The notes beneath the pieces were generated by a model. It searched no databases and was not told where the DNA came from. It was given only the letters and a program-made list of their open reading frames with translations. Shown here one piece after another: positions 43,267 through 52,504 of a DNA stretch of 64,000 nt. The stretch spans positions 107,727 through 171,726 of the forward strand of contig NZ_NKHL01000112.1 of assembly GCF_002934685.1 (NCBI RefSeq), in the 5' to 3' direction. Numbering within the stretch: position 1 is the first letter of the stretch; each line of letters starts with the position of its first letter. Made by a program: the position numbers and the translations under genes. Source of the stretch: Pseudomonas bohemica. Its GTDB lineage: Bacteria > Pseudomonadota > Gammaproteobacteria > Pseudomonadales > Pseudomonadaceae.

Positions 43267-45186
43267 ATGCATATTATCGAAACGCCTTTTAAGGCCAGCA
43301 ACGCACATCCCTTGGCGGCGCTTACGGCAACCCCGGATCGCGCGCCGGTACTGACATTGGAGAGCGTCAGCGTCACCGCTCGCACCTCGGGTGCGGACAG
43401 CGTGGTATTGCGGGACCTGAGTCTGACATTGGCGGCGGGCAAGACACTGGGTTTGGTGGGTGAGTCCGGGGCAGGCAAGAGCATGCTAGGCCGCATACTT
43501 TCGCGACAACTGCCCGAAGGCTTCAAGGTGACGTCGGGGACAGTGGACTTTGCCGGGCAGGACCTGCTTCAGGTGTCTACCGAGCAACACCGTCAATGGC
43601 TCGGAACGCGCATCGCGTTCATTCCCCAGGAGCCGATGTCGGCCCTGAACCCCTTGATGACTATCGGTCAGCAGATGACCGAGCATCTACTGCGCATCGG
43701 CGTCGGCGCGCTGGAATGCCCCGAACGCGCCATCCTGGCCCTTGAGCAAGTACGCCTGCCACGGGCGGCGGCAATCCTTCAACAGTATCCCTACGAGCTG
43801 TCTGGCGGGATGTGCCAACGGGTGATGATCGCCATGGCGTTCGCCAGCCTGCCAGCATTGGTGATCAGCGACGAGGCCACCACCGCGCTGGATGTGAGCA
43901 GCCAGGCCCACATCATTTCTCTGCTACGCGGCTTGCAAGAACAGCACGGCACTGCAGTGCTGTTCGTGACCCACGACATGGGCCTGGCCACACACGCCTG
44001 TGACGACGTGGCCGTACTGTATGCAGGCGAGATAATGGAAACAGGCCCCGCCAGCCGCCTGTTCAGTGCGATGCGTCACCCCTATACCCAGGCACTGCGC
44101 CAGGCGATCCCCGAAATGACCGGCCCGTTGATTCGTCTGAAGCCGCTCGCCGGTCAGATGCCAGGGGTTGAGTCGTTTCCAGACCTGGGCGGTTGCCGGT
44201 TCGAGACCCGCTGCCAATACGCTGTCGAACTCTGCAAGCAGCGGCCGCCCATTCTGCAATCCTTGCCCGATGGGCAAAGCGTTCGCTGTTCGCGGTGGGC
44301 GCAGATAGACCTGTCGGCAATCACCCCGGACGTCCTGGGCGAACATACGCCGGGGCAAGCCATGAGCGGCCTGCAAATACTGCAGATCAAAGGCCTGAGC
44401 AGGACATGGCCGGGACAACGTTCCTGGTTCGGTCGCAAACCCGGTGTCGAGGCTCTCAAGCCGCTCGATCTCAGTGTCGCGCCGGGCGAGTTCATCGGCA
44501 TCGTCGGTGGCAGTGGCAGCGGTAAATCGACGCTGGCGCGATTGATCATGGGCCTGGAGCAGCCTTCGAGCGGCACCCTGATCCTCAACGACCAGGCATT
44601 GAACTTCGGAGAGAAGGATTGGCGGCGCAGAATTTCCTCTATCCAGATGATATTCCAGGACGCGCGAGCAGCCCTCAATCCCAAACGTCGAGTGGGGCGA
44701 CTGCTCACTCAGGCGATGGAGTCACATGCCCATCTGCACAGCGAACGTAGCGCTCGCGCCATCGAACTGGCCGCCAATGTGGGCCTTGCACGGTCGGCCA
44801 TCGAACGCTATCCCACGCAACTGTCCGGTGGGCAGCGCCAGCGGGTGAACATTGGCCGCAGCCTGTGCGACATGCCGCAGATCCTGATCGCCGACGAAAT
44901 CGTGTCCGGCCTCGACGTCTCAGTTCAGGCGCAAATCATGAACCTGCTGCTGGACCTGCGCAAAGAACACAAATTTTCGCTGTTGCTGATTTCTCACGAC
45001 CTCGCCGTAGTGCGCTATCTGTGCAGCAGAGTGCTGGTTCTGCATCAGGGCGAGGTAGTGGAAAGCGGCGATACCGAGCAAGTCCTGTCGAACCCCCGGC
45101 ACCCCTACACGCAAGCGCTTATCGCCTCTGTGCCGCCCACGCGGTCGGACGCCGTCTGGCGCGCCGCTACCCCCTCTGATCACTAG
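43267..45186 (+). CDS. Tandem ABC ATPase (DppD-DppF fusion) of the dipeptide-type transporter
   Basis: A 639-residue cytoplasmic protein with two complete nucleotide-binding domains. First domain: Walker A GESGAGKS, signature LSGGMCQRVMIAMA, Walker B VISDEATTALDV, then an oligopeptide-type C-terminal segment with cysteines (GGCRFETRCQYAVELC). Second domain: Walker A GGSGSGKST, signature LSGGQRQRVNIGRSL, Walker B LIADEIVSGLDV. One polypeptide thus replaces the usual DppD and DppF. ATG 43267 is 2 bp beyond the previous stop with TGGAG upstream. Confidence 0.92.
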   Translation: MHIIETPFKASNAHPLAALTATPDRAPVLTLESVSVTARTSGADSVVLRDLSLTLAAGKTLGLVGESGAGKSMLGRILSRQLPEGFKVTSGTVDFAGQDLLQVSTEQHRQWLGTRIAFIPQEPMSALNPLMTIGQQMTEHLLRIGVGALECPERAILALEQVRLPRAAAILQQYPYELSGGMCQRVMIAMAFASLPALVISDEATTALDVSSQAHIISLLRGLQEQHGTAVLFVTHDMGLATHACDDVAVLYAGEIMETGPASRLFSAMRHPYTQALRQAIPEMTGPLIRLKPLAGQMPGVESFPDLGGCRFETRCQYAVELCKQRPPILQSLPDGQSVRCSRWAQIDLSAITPDVLGEHTPGQAMSGLQILQIKGLSRTWPGQRSWFGRKPGVEALKPLDLSVAPGEFIGIVGGSGSGKSTLARLIMGLEQPSSGTLILNDQALNFGEKDWRRRISSIQMIFQDARAALNPKRRVGRLLTQAMESHAHLHSERSARAIELAANVGLARSAIERYPTQLSGGQRQRVNIGRSLCDMPQILIADEIVSGLDVSVQAQIMNLLLDLRKEHKFSLLLISHDLAVVRYLCSRVLVLHQGEVVESGDTEQVLSNPRHPYTQALIASVPPTRSDAVWRAATPSDH

Positions 45187-45195
45187 AGTGCTCCA

Positions 45196-46005
45196 ATGAA
45201 AACAACTGTTCCCTCTACCCGCATGCCTGCCTTGTTCATCGGCCACGGCACACCGATGAACGCTCTGGAAAGCAACGAGTTCACCCAAAGCTGGGCCAGG
45301 CTTGGTGAATGCATCGGCAAGCCCAAGGCCATCCTGGTGGTGTCGGCGCACTGGCAGACCCGCGGCGTCGCCGTGACTGCCATGCCGCGACCCCGAACGA
45401 TTCACGATTTTGGAGCGTTCCCCCAGGCATTGTTTGACGTCCGCTATCCCGCCCCCGGCGACCCCGTCCTCGCAGCACGTATCGCTCGGCTGCTGGAACC
45501 GTTATCGACGCAGCTGGACCAGCAGTGGGGATTGGACCATGGCACCTGGTCGATACTGGTGCATATGTACCCGCGCGCCGACGTTCCGGTGCTGCAGCTG
45601 AGCATGGACCTGACCCAACCCCCTTCTTTGCACTATGAGATGGGCGAACGCCTGCGCCAGTTGCGCGATGAGGGTGTGTTGATAGTTGGGACCGGGAACA
45701 TTGTGCACAACCTCGGCATGTTGAGTTTCGCCCACCCTGACAGCGGATTCGAATGGGCAGAACGTTTTCAGCAACGCTGCCTGGACATCGTCGCCAATGG
45801 CGATGACCGCGACCTGGTGAAGTTCCAGACGTTAGGCGCAGACGCCAATCGCGCCATTCCCGGACCCGACCATTTTTTGCCCTTGCTCTACGTACTGGGC
45901 GCTCGTGATCACAAGGATGATGCGGTGGAGTTCATCACCCCCAAGTGCGTTCTCGGATCACTGAGCATGATGAGCATCGCGTTGTGGCCTTCGGCATTGC
46001 CATGA
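45196..46005 (+). CDS. LigB-superfamily dioxygenase, 4,5-DOPA-extradiol-type (YgiD-like)
   Basis: A 269-residue class III extradiol dioxygenase homologue. Metal-site histidines lie in LFIGHGTPMNAL (His17), VVSAHWQTRG and LDHGTWSIL, and GTGNIVHNLGML is another family landmark. Homologues cleave catecholic rings such as L-DOPA; in many bacteria the role is unknown. It follows the transporter ATPase by 9 bp, so it is part of the Rieske transcription unit. A Rieske hydroxylation followed by extradiol cleavage would make chemical sense if the substrate is aromatic. Confidence 0.88.
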   Translation: MKTTVPSTRMPALFIGHGTPMNALESNEFTQSWARLGECIGKPKAILVVSAHWQTRGVAVTAMPRPRTIHDFGAFPQALFDVRYPAPGDPVLAARIARLLEPLSTQLDQQWGLDHGTWSILVHMYPRADVPVLQLSMDLTQPPSLHYEMGERLRQLRDEGVLIVGTGNIVHNLGMLSFAHPDSGFEWAERFQQRCLDIVANGDDRDLVKFQTLGADANRAIPGPDHFLPLLYVLGARDHKDDAVEFITPKCVLGSLSMMSIALWPSALP

Positions 46006-46084
46006 CCTGCACGTTGCAACCGAGCCGTTTGGCTATCGCCAGGCAGCTCCCCTTCTAGTCACCCACCAGAGAGACTTTTACTTC

Positions 46085-46708
46085 ATGAAAATCAGCATTT
46101 TCGGCTATGGCAACATCGGTTCGGCATTGACCAAGCAACTGACCAGGGCGGGCCACGAAGTGGTGCTAAGCGGTCGTGATCTGGAAAAAGCCGGCGCGGT
46201 CGCCTCGCAATACGGCGCAACGGTCCTGTCCATCGCCGAAGCCGCAAAAGCCAGCGACGTCCTGGTCCTGGCAGTGCATTTCGACGCGGTGAAGGACATC
46301 GTTGCGGCCGCCGGTGATCTCAGCGGTAAGGTGCTGATCGACCCTACCAATCCGCTGACCGCCGATTACATGGGGCTGACCCTGGGTTACAGCACCTCTG
46401 CATCAGAAGAAATCGCCAAGCTGGTACCCAATGCCAACGTCGTCAAGGCGTTCAACACGCTGTTCGCCCAGGTCATCGATCAAGGTGCCGAATTCGGAAA
46501 TGCCCAGGCCAGCGGCTTCATCGCTGGCGATGATGCAGCCGCCAAACAAACAGTGGGCACCGTGCTGACCAGCCTGGGCTACAGCGTCGTCGACGCCGGC
46601 GGGTTGGTTAACGCGCGCTACCTCGAGCCGCTGGCGGGACTGAACATCTACCTGGGCTACGGCGCAGGGAGAGGCACGCAAATCGCCCCGACCTGGCTGG
46701 CGCGTTGA
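46085..46708 (+). CDS. F420-dependent-NADP-reductase-like NAD(P)-binding protein
   Basis: A 207-residue protein with an N-terminal Rossmann motif ISIFGYGNIGSALTKQL, SDVLVLAVHFDAV and NVVKAFNTLFAQV, matching the F420_oxidored/NADPH-dependent reductase family found widely in bacteria that lack F420. It probably uses NADP(H). It is the last gene of the rightward unit, 79 bp after the LigB homologue and convergent with the AraC gene. A role in reducing a pathway intermediate is inferred. Confidence 0.85.
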   Translation: MKISIFGYGNIGSALTKQLTRAGHEVVLSGRDLEKAGAVASQYGATVLSIAEAAKASDVLVLAVHFDAVKDIVAAAGDLSGKVLIDPTNPLTADYMGLTLGYSTSASEEIAKLVPNANVVKAFNTLFAQVIDQGAEFGNAQASGFIAGDDAAAKQTVGTVLTSLGYSVVDAGGLVNARYLEPLAGLNIYLGYGAGRGTQIAPTWLAR

Positions 46709-46737
46709 GCACTGCCTTGAAGTGAGAATCGGCCACC

Positions 46738-47694
46738 CTACAGGGTGGCCAGTTCTGCTTTCTGGCGCCGATACTCGCGCGGCGCGACCCCGAACGTGTT
46801 CCGAAATACCCGGCTGAAATGGGCGGCATCGTTGAAACCCCAGCGAAAGCAGATATCGGATACCGAGAGATGGTTGTACTCGGGATTACGCAGTTCACAG
46901 CGACAGCGATCCAGGCGTCGATCACGTACATAGCTGATGAAACTGCTTCCGGCGGACTCGAACAACTTCTGGATATAGCGGACCGAAACGTGCTGCTCTT
47001 CCGCGATCCGGCCAAGCGACAGCTCGGGATCGGCCAAATGGGCATCAATGGTTTGGCAAATACGCTTGTAATGCATCATCTTCGCGGTGCCGCCGAAATC
47101 CTGCACCACGGCCTGCTGCGTCAGGTTCATCACCAGAAATTCGGACAACGCAATCTCGATGGGTCGCAACATAGTGGGGTCGACACTTTCAATGTTATCG
47201 CTTAATGAACGCAACATATCTGCAAATATTCGGTTAATGCCACTTTCACACGACAAGTAACCAACATCCACCAAGTCCGGGTTGAGAATTCTGGAGTGTA
47301 CGAGATCGGGCGGAATCTTCACGTACAATATCTTGAACTCGGAAAGCGCAGTTAACGACATATCCAGCCCGGTCGGCGCATAGATAATATCCCCTTCCCG
47401 CGCTGGCAATTCCAGTTCGCGATAGCGTAGCGAGAACTTTCCTTCCAGAATCAGGGCAAGCCAAATAGTGTAGGGCTGGTCATTGCTCTTGCCGGAGAAC
47501 TCCAACGGCGAACCAAAAACTTTCGCAAATTCGATACCCTGAAGTGTTGTCAGACAATTTACACTGCCTTGAAACGGCGCTACGCCGTCGCTGTATGTGC
47601 AAGCGGGCATATATAATTTATCCATGGCGCGTTGCCATATTTTGGCACGCTCCATGACGGGGCTTGTTTCGGTCGATACTTTCCACTGTCGCAT
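46738..47694 (-). CDS. AraC-family transcriptional activator, probable island regulator
   Basis: A 318-residue regulator. The N-terminal part (EFSGKSNDQPYTIWLALILE, GDIIYAPTGLDMSL) resembles the AraC_binding_2/FeaR-type effector domain. The C-terminal double helix-turn-helix has DPELSLGRIAEEQHVSVRYI and LSVSDICFRWGFNDAAHFSR, ending FRNTFGVAPREYRRQ. ATG 47694 follows AGAGGGCGAT; the upstream frame is not supported. It sits at the right end of the island, convergent with it, and is the only regulator present. FeaR-like proteins usually activate catabolism of amines, nitriles or aromatic acids. Confidence 0.9.
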   Translation of the reverse strand: MRQWKVSTETSPVMERAKIWQRAMDKLYMPACTYSDGVAPFQGSVNCLTTLQGIEFAKVFGSPLEFSGKSNDQPYTIWLALILEGKFSLRYRELELPAREGDIIYAPTGLDMSLTALSEFKILYVKIPPDLVHSRILNPDLVDVGYLSCESGINRIFADMLRSLSDNIESVDPTMLRPIEIALSEFLVMNLTQQAVVQDFGGTAKMMHYKRICQTIDAHLADPELSLGRIAEEQHVSVRYIQKLFESAGSSFISYVRDRRLDRCRCELRNPEYNHLSVSDICFRWGFNDAAHFSRVFRNTFGVAPREYRRQKAELATL

Positions 47695-48039
47695 ATCGCC
47701 CTCTACTTCGTTGTTTTTACGTAGGGCTAAGTCATCTAAGGGGGCGATGCAACGGTATTGCAATCAGTGCCTGACCTCGTAACGACGTCCAACATAACGA
47801 ATCGAAATCTTGTTGAGATCACTGTCCCGGATATTAAACGCTGCAGAAAATCGGGTTTCACGCAACCTATTCAAGCCCGGATCAGGACATGTACACGGCA
47901 AGAGAATAAATGCAGGATGTATGCCATCTTAGATGACTAACAAACAGTAGCTCATACACGATAGGCGCTTTGCCATTCGCACCATGAACGTACAACAATT
48001 TCAAAACTGTTCACGCTTGAAGCGTTGAGAGCGGCGCCG
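47695..48039. other. Gap between the AraC gene and dusA, no gene seen
   Basis: A 345-bp region containing the promoter side of the AraC gene and the 3' side of dusA. No open frame with a ribosome binding site, no strong hairpin followed by T-run and no REP pair was found. It is the probable right border between the catabolic island and core genes. Confidence 0.5.
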
Positions 48040-49050
48040 TTAACGCCCCTCCAGCAACTCCCCCGCCTTGTCCAGCAACCCCAAAGGATTGTCAGTCTTG
48101 TGAATGTCCACCGACAGCAATTGACGAAACTTGCGGGCGCCAGGGAACCCTGTGCCCAGGCCGAGGACGTGGCGGGTAATGTGATGCATCGAACCGCCAT
48201 CGCGCAGATGCGCTTCGACATAAGGGCGCAGTTGAGCGAGTGCTTCGGCGCGGGTGATTTGCGCAGCGCTGCCGCCGAACAGTGCGCGGTCGACTTCGGC
48301 CAGCAGGTACGGGTTGTGATAGGCCTCACGGCCGAGCATCACGCCGTCGAAGGTTTTCAAGTGGTCCTGGCACTGTTCCAGGGTCTTGATACCGCCGTTG
48401 AGGATGAACTCCAGCTCCGGGAAATCCTGCTTTAGCTGCGCGGCGACTTCGTAGCGCAGCGGCGGGATGTCGCGGTTTTCCTTGGGCGACAGACCTTCGA
48501 GGATGGCGATCCGGGCGTGCACGGTAAAGCTGGTGCAGCCAGCGTCGCGTACGATGCCGACGAATTCGCAGAGCTGTTCGTAGCTGTCCCGGCCATTGAT
48601 GCCGATCCGGTGCTTGACAGTCACCGGAATGGACACTGCGTCACGCATGGCCTTGACGCAATCGGCAACCAGTTGCGGATGCCCCATGAGCACCGCACCG
48701 ATCATGTTGTTCTGCACGCGATCACTGGGGCAACCGACGTTGAGATTGACCTCGTCATAGCCTGCCGCCTGCGCCAGCCGCGCGCTGGCCGCCAGGTCTG
48801 CCGGATTGCTGCCCCCCAGTTGCAACGCCAGGGGATGTTCAGTGGGGTCGTGACGCAGAAAGCGCTCGGCATCGCCGTGCAGCAACGCGCCCGTGGTCAC
48901 CATCTCGGTGTACAGCAGCGCATTCTTCGACAGCAGACGCAGAAAGAACCGGCAATGGCGGTCAGTCCAATCCATCATCGGGGCCACGGAGAAGCGACGA
49001 GAAGGCTCGGCTGGCTGGCTGGCGGTGCGTGGGGCGGTCATGGGCAACAT
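48040..49050 (-). CDS. dusA: tRNA-dihydrouridine synthase A
   Basis: A 336-residue flavoenzyme that reduces U20/U20a in the tRNA D-loop. FSVAPMMDWTDRHCRFFLR, LQLGGSNPADLA, catalytic Cys107 in NVGCPSDRVQ, VTVKHRIGI, FTVHARIAILEGLSPKENR and NGGIKTLEQ are all classical DusA signatures, with the SPKENR element distinguishing DusA from DusB/C. Full family length. ATG 49050 was taken; ATG 49041 is possible. Confidence 0.95.
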   Translation of the reverse strand: MLPMTAPRTASQPAEPSRRFSVAPMMDWTDRHCRFFLRLLSKNALLYTEMVTTGALLHGDAERFLRHDPTEHPLALQLGGSNPADLAASARLAQAAGYDEVNLNVGCPSDRVQNNMIGAVLMGHPQLVADCVKAMRDAVSIPVTVKHRIGINGRDSYEQLCEFVGIVRDAGCTSFTVHARIAILEGLSPKENRDIPPLRYEVAAQLKQDFPELEFILNGGIKTLEQCQDHLKTFDGVMLGREAYHNPYLLAEVDRALFGGSAAQITRAEALAQLRPYVEAHLRDGGSMHHITRHVLGLGTGFPGARKFRQLLSVDIHKTDNPLGLLDKAGELLEGR

Positions 49051-49488
49051 GTGCGATCGGACAGGTCAGGCGTGATGGGCGCGCAGTTTACCAGCTTGAA
49101 GGATAGAGCTGTAGGCAATCACCTCGGTGCGGCTTCGGCGCCAATTGCGATGATCGGACGCGGTACAGACGAGGCAGAGCAGAATACGCGGCAGCCGCAG
49201 CAGCGGGTCGAACTCAGGTGATGCGAGATGGGTCGAGCGGCATGCCGCGAAAGCCGACCCCATAAAAAAACCCGCCGAAGCGGGTTGTTTTTCAGTTCAA
49301 GGCCATTCCAACATCCTATCGGTAGCGCTCCGCGCAATGGCTGATCATCCTTGATCTACGAAGCAGTTCCATTGCCTCGGTTGATGGATCCAATCTATCC
49401 CTCGGCCTCACTGTTTAAAAGGGCGACTTTGCTGCATCGCGTGTAAGCCTTTGGCTATTCCTTCTGAACGAAAAACCTTCACCCCCCT
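49051..49488. other. Gap between dusA and the dihydroxyacetone kinase gene
   Basis: A 438-bp region on the promoter side of dusA. Apart from the terminator at 49264-49292 nothing gene-like was found; GTTCGACCC on the minus strand superficially resembles a tRNA T-loop but has no fitting stem. Confidence 0.5.
49264..49292. terminator. Bidirectional Rho-independent terminator
   Basis: AACCCGC, CGAA tetraloop, GCGGGTT, flanked by seven A on the left and TGTTTTT on the right, so it can act on either strand. It most likely ends the dihydroxyacetone kinase transcript on the minus strand, about 200 bp after its stop. Confidence 0.85.
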
Positions 49489-51201
49489 TTATTCTCCAAG
49501 CGCCGAGACAATTGCCGCCGTCCATACCGTAACTGCGAAGGCACCCGGATCTACATGCCCAAGCGCCCGCTCACCCAGATAGGAAGACCTGCCCTTGCTC
49601 GGCAACATATCGCGAGTGGCCTCGGCGCCGGCCTTGGCGGCGTCGGCCACCTGCGTCGCAGCACCGAGTGCGGTGGCTTCGTCTGTCGTAGCCGCGAACG
49701 CCGCAGCTGCGGGAATCAACGCATCGAGCATGGTTCGGTCGCCCGCACTGGCACCACCGAGCTTGGCCATTGCGTCGCAACCCGCTTCAAACGCTTGCCC
49801 CCATGCCTTAACAGAATCAGGTGCGGCGCTGACTGAAAGCGCTAAACCGGCACGCAAGACAAACACCGCATACAAAGGACCGGACGTCCCACCCAACACC
49901 CGCCGCAGAATCGCCGACAGCTGTTGCAGCGCCAAGCCTGGGCGATCCAGCGCAAGCCCATTCAGCGCCTCATCAATGGCCCGCGCGCCGCGAGCGAGGC
50001 TGATACCGATATCGCCGTCACCCACCACCGAATCCAGCTCGGTCAGCGCCTGCTCGCTATCTCGCAAGGCCTGGCTGATCGCGCCGAGCACTGACCTGAA
50101 TACACGAGCGTTTTCCTGCCTCCACGCCTTACCCTCGGCCATGTCCTGCGCAGTGGTGCGCGTCACCGGTAGTCTGGACAATTCGGTGGCTGGAGTCGTC
50201 ATGCCGCGCCAGGCGGTGGCGTCGGTCGAAGCCTGCAACCGACCTAGCAGCTCATCATCGACCCGCATGACCGAGATTGAACAGCCGGGCATCTCCAGTG
50301 CAGTCAAAAAAGTGCCGACCATCACCGCCTCAACCTTCAAACCCCGATCCGCAAAACCCCGCAACGCCTCGCAAGACACCACGTCCAGTTCCTGAGCCGC
50401 CGTGCCTCCCAGGTTGTTGATCATCACTGCGATGCGTTCGCCAGTGCCCAGCCCGCCCTGGTCGACGATGCGCTCGAGCAAGACCCTGATCATTTCCCTC
50501 GCCGGTTCGATCTTCCCGCGCCGCACACCGCTTTCGCCGTGGATTCCCAAGCCGTACTCGACCTCATCTTCGGCCAGAATGAAGCCCGGTTTGCCCGCCG
50601 CCGGAACAGTGCATGCGCCGAGTGACAGGCCCATGCTGAACAGGCCATCCGCCGCCCGTTGCGCCTGGGCCTTGACCTGAGCAAGCGAGAGGCCCGCTTG
50701 CGCCGCAGCGCCAGCGACCTTGTGAATGAACACCGTGCCTGCAATGCCACGGCGCCCTACCCGCCCGCCGTCATCGTCCAGCGCCACATCGTCGCCGACA
50801 ACCAGAAGTTCGACGTCGATGCCTGTTGCTTTGGCGATCTCCGCCGCCAGCCCGAAATTGAGTCGATCCCCGGTGTAATTCTTGACGATCAACAACACGC
50901 CGGCAGCGCCTGCAACGGTCATGATCGCATTGAGCACCGCATCGACACTGGGCGAGGTGAACACCGCTCCGGCGACCGCTGCCGTGAGCATGCCGCGCCC
51001 GACGTACCCGGCGTGGGCGGGCTCGTGGCCAGCACCACCACCGGAGATGATGCTGACTTTGCCGCTCGCCGCCAGCGCCCTGAAATCGCGGCGGACGACA
51101 GTGTTCTCGCCCTCCAGCAAACCCAACCTTTGGTCGGCCAGGGCGACGCCTTCGAGCATGTCGTCGACGACGCAAAGCGGGGCATTGATCAGTTTCTTCA
51201 T
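49489..51201 (-). CDS. ATP-dependent dihydroxyacetone kinase (fused DhaK-DhaL)
   Basis: A 570-residue single-chain kinase phosphorylating dihydroxyacetone (and possibly related C3/C4 ketoses). The DhaK half has GGGAGHEPAHAGYVGRGML and covalent substrate His221 in LGIHGESGVRRGK. The DhaL half has VVGDGDIGISLARGARAI, whose aspartates bind Mg-ATP, and GGTSGPLYAVF. Fusion of K and L domains indicates use of ATP, not PTS phosphate. GAGAGGA lies 8 nt before ATG 51201. It is divergent from transaldolase, another enzyme of C3/C4 phosphate metabolism. Confidence 0.92.
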   Translation of the reverse strand: MKKLINAPLCVVDDMLEGVALADQRLGLLEGENTVVRRDFRALAASGKVSIISGGGAGHEPAHAGYVGRGMLTAAVAGAVFTSPSVDAVLNAIMTVAGAAGVLLIVKNYTGDRLNFGLAAEIAKATGIDVELLVVGDDVALDDDGGRVGRRGIAGTVFIHKVAGAAAQAGLSLAQVKAQAQRAADGLFSMGLSLGACTVPAAGKPGFILAEDEVEYGLGIHGESGVRRGKIEPAREMIRVLLERIVDQGGLGTGERIAVMINNLGGTAAQELDVVSCEALRGFADRGLKVEAVMVGTFLTALEMPGCSISVMRVDDELLGRLQASTDATAWRGMTTPATELSRLPVTRTTAQDMAEGKAWRQENARVFRSVLGAISQALRDSEQALTELDSVVGDGDIGISLARGARAIDEALNGLALDRPGLALQQLSAILRRVLGGTSGPLYAVFVLRAGLALSVSAAPDSVKAWGQAFEAGCDAMAKLGGASAGDRTMLDALIPAAAAFAATTDEATALGAATQVADAAKAGAEATRDMLPSKGRSSYLGERALGHVDPGAFAVTVWTAAIVSALGE

Positions 51202-51502
51202 TGTTCTGGTCCTCTCGCCTGAATCAGTCTGAGCACAATAGACGACAGCGCGGGGAACGACCGTTGTCATCCATGCTCAAACGAGTCTGGATCGAGTATC
51301 CGCCCTCCTCGGGAACCGATGATTCACCAGCCCCGCACAAACTGAAAAAAATGTCATGTCGCGCCGGGTTGGTGGCTGAAGTACAGGTCTGCTGTTTGCG
51401 CAAACGCAAGCGTCGGACTCAGCGTATCTGTTGCGGTTTACGCCCTTGAGTGACCGGCGGCGCTCGGGTAATGTCATCAAACCCACAGGATAGAGCACGC
51501 TC
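51202..51502. other. Divergent promoter region between dihydroxyacetone kinase and transaldolase
   Basis: A 301-bp gap. Open frames exist on both strands but lack start signals and family features. It should carry the promoters of both divergent genes; a sigma70-like candidate for transaldolase is given separately. Confidence 0.5.
51446..51474 (+). promoter_or_regulatory. Candidate sigma70 promoter of transaldolase
   Basis: TTGAGT (51446-51451) and TAATGT (51469-51474) separated by 17 bp, about 29 bp upstream of the start codon. Confidence 0.45.
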
Positions 51503-52429
51503 ATGACTTCCAAGCTGGAACAACTCAAACAGTTCACCACCGTCGTTGCCGATACCGGCGATTTCGCTGCCATTGAAAAACTAAAGCCGGTTGACGCCAC
51601 CACCAACCCGTCTCTGCTGCTCAAGGCAGGCTCCAATGACAGCAACGCTGACCGTCTGAAAGAAGCCTTCAGCGGCGCCAGCGGTGACATCAACCTGGCC
51701 AGCGACCGCTTTGCCGTCGCCATCGGTCGCGAAATTCTCAAGGTCGTGCCAGGTCGCGTTTCCACCGAAGTGGACGCGCGCATTTCCTTCGACACTAATG
51801 CCTGCATTGCCCGCGCTGAACGTCTGGTGGGCCTGTATGAAGATTTCGGCATCGGCAAAGACCGCATCCTGATCAAGCTGGCCTCGACCTGGGAAGGCAT
51901 CAAGGCCGCCGAGCAGTTGGAGAAGAAAGGCATTCAGTGCAACCTGACTCTGCTGTTTTCCTTCGCCCAGGCTCAAGCCTGCGCCGACGCTGGCGTGTTC
52001 CTGATCTCGCCGTTCGTGGGCCGCATCTACGACTGGTACAAGAAGGCCGAAGGCAAGGATTACGTAGGCGCCGAAGATCCGGGCGTGAAATCCGTGACCC
52101 GCATCTACAACTACTACAAGGCCAATGACTACAACACCGTGGTCATGGGCGCCAGCTTCCGCAACCTGAGCCAGATCGAGGAGCTGGCCGGCTGCGATCG
52201 CCTGACCATCAGCCCGGATCTGCTGCAAAAGCTGTCGGAAGACAACGGCACGCTGGCTCAGAAGCTCAAGCCAGGTAACGGCGGTGAGCCGCGCCAGACG
52301 TTGAACGAAAGCCAGTTCCGCTGGGCGTCCAACGAAGACGCCATGGCCACCGAGAAACTGGCCGAGGGCATTCGTCAGTTCGCTCGCGATCAGGAAAAAC
52401 TCGAAGCTCTGCTCAGCGCCAAGAAGTAA
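51503..52429 (+). CDS. tal: Transaldolase
   Basis: A 308-residue TalB-type enzyme of the non-oxidative pentose phosphate pathway. VVADTGDFAAIEKLKPVDATTNP-type N-terminus, Schiff-base Lys125 in RILIKLASTWEG, CNLTLLFSFAQAQACA, and ISPFVGRIYDWYKK are all intact. It is followed by an efficient terminator. In P. aeruginosa the same gene neighbours the RssC/RssB pair found downstream. Confidence 0.96.
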   Translation: MTSKLEQLKQFTTVVADTGDFAAIEKLKPVDATTNPSLLLKAGSNDSNADRLKEAFSGASGDINLASDRFAVAIGREILKVVPGRVSTEVDARISFDTNACIARAERLVGLYEDFGIGKDRILIKLASTWEGIKAAEQLEKKGIQCNLTLLFSFAQAQACADAGVFLISPFVGRIYDWYKKAEGKDYVGAEDPGVKSVTRIYNYYKANDYNTVVMGASFRNLSQIEELAGCDRLTISPDLLQKLSEDNGTLAQKLKPGNGGEPRQTLNESQFRWASNEDAMATEKLAEGIRQFARDQEKLEALLSAKK

Positions 52430-52436
52430 AACGCGA

Positions 52437-52470
52437 AAAGGGCGGAACCTTCACAGGTCCCGCCCTTTTT
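52437..52470. terminator. Terminator between convergent tal and the STAS gene
   Basis: GGGCGGAACC and GGTCCCGCCC form a stem with a short loop, followed by TTTTT on the plus strand and by CTTTTCG on the minus strand, so it can serve both convergent genes. Confidence 0.85.
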
Positions 52471-52504
52471 CGTGCCCGCGATTCGTGATCGAGCCTAAAC
52501 GTGT

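Noticed and set aside
49100..49262. Possible tRNA near a GTTCGACCC sequence before the 49264 terminator
   Set aside because: The T-loop-like string has no matching stem, and no anticodon arm or acceptor stem can be drawn around it.
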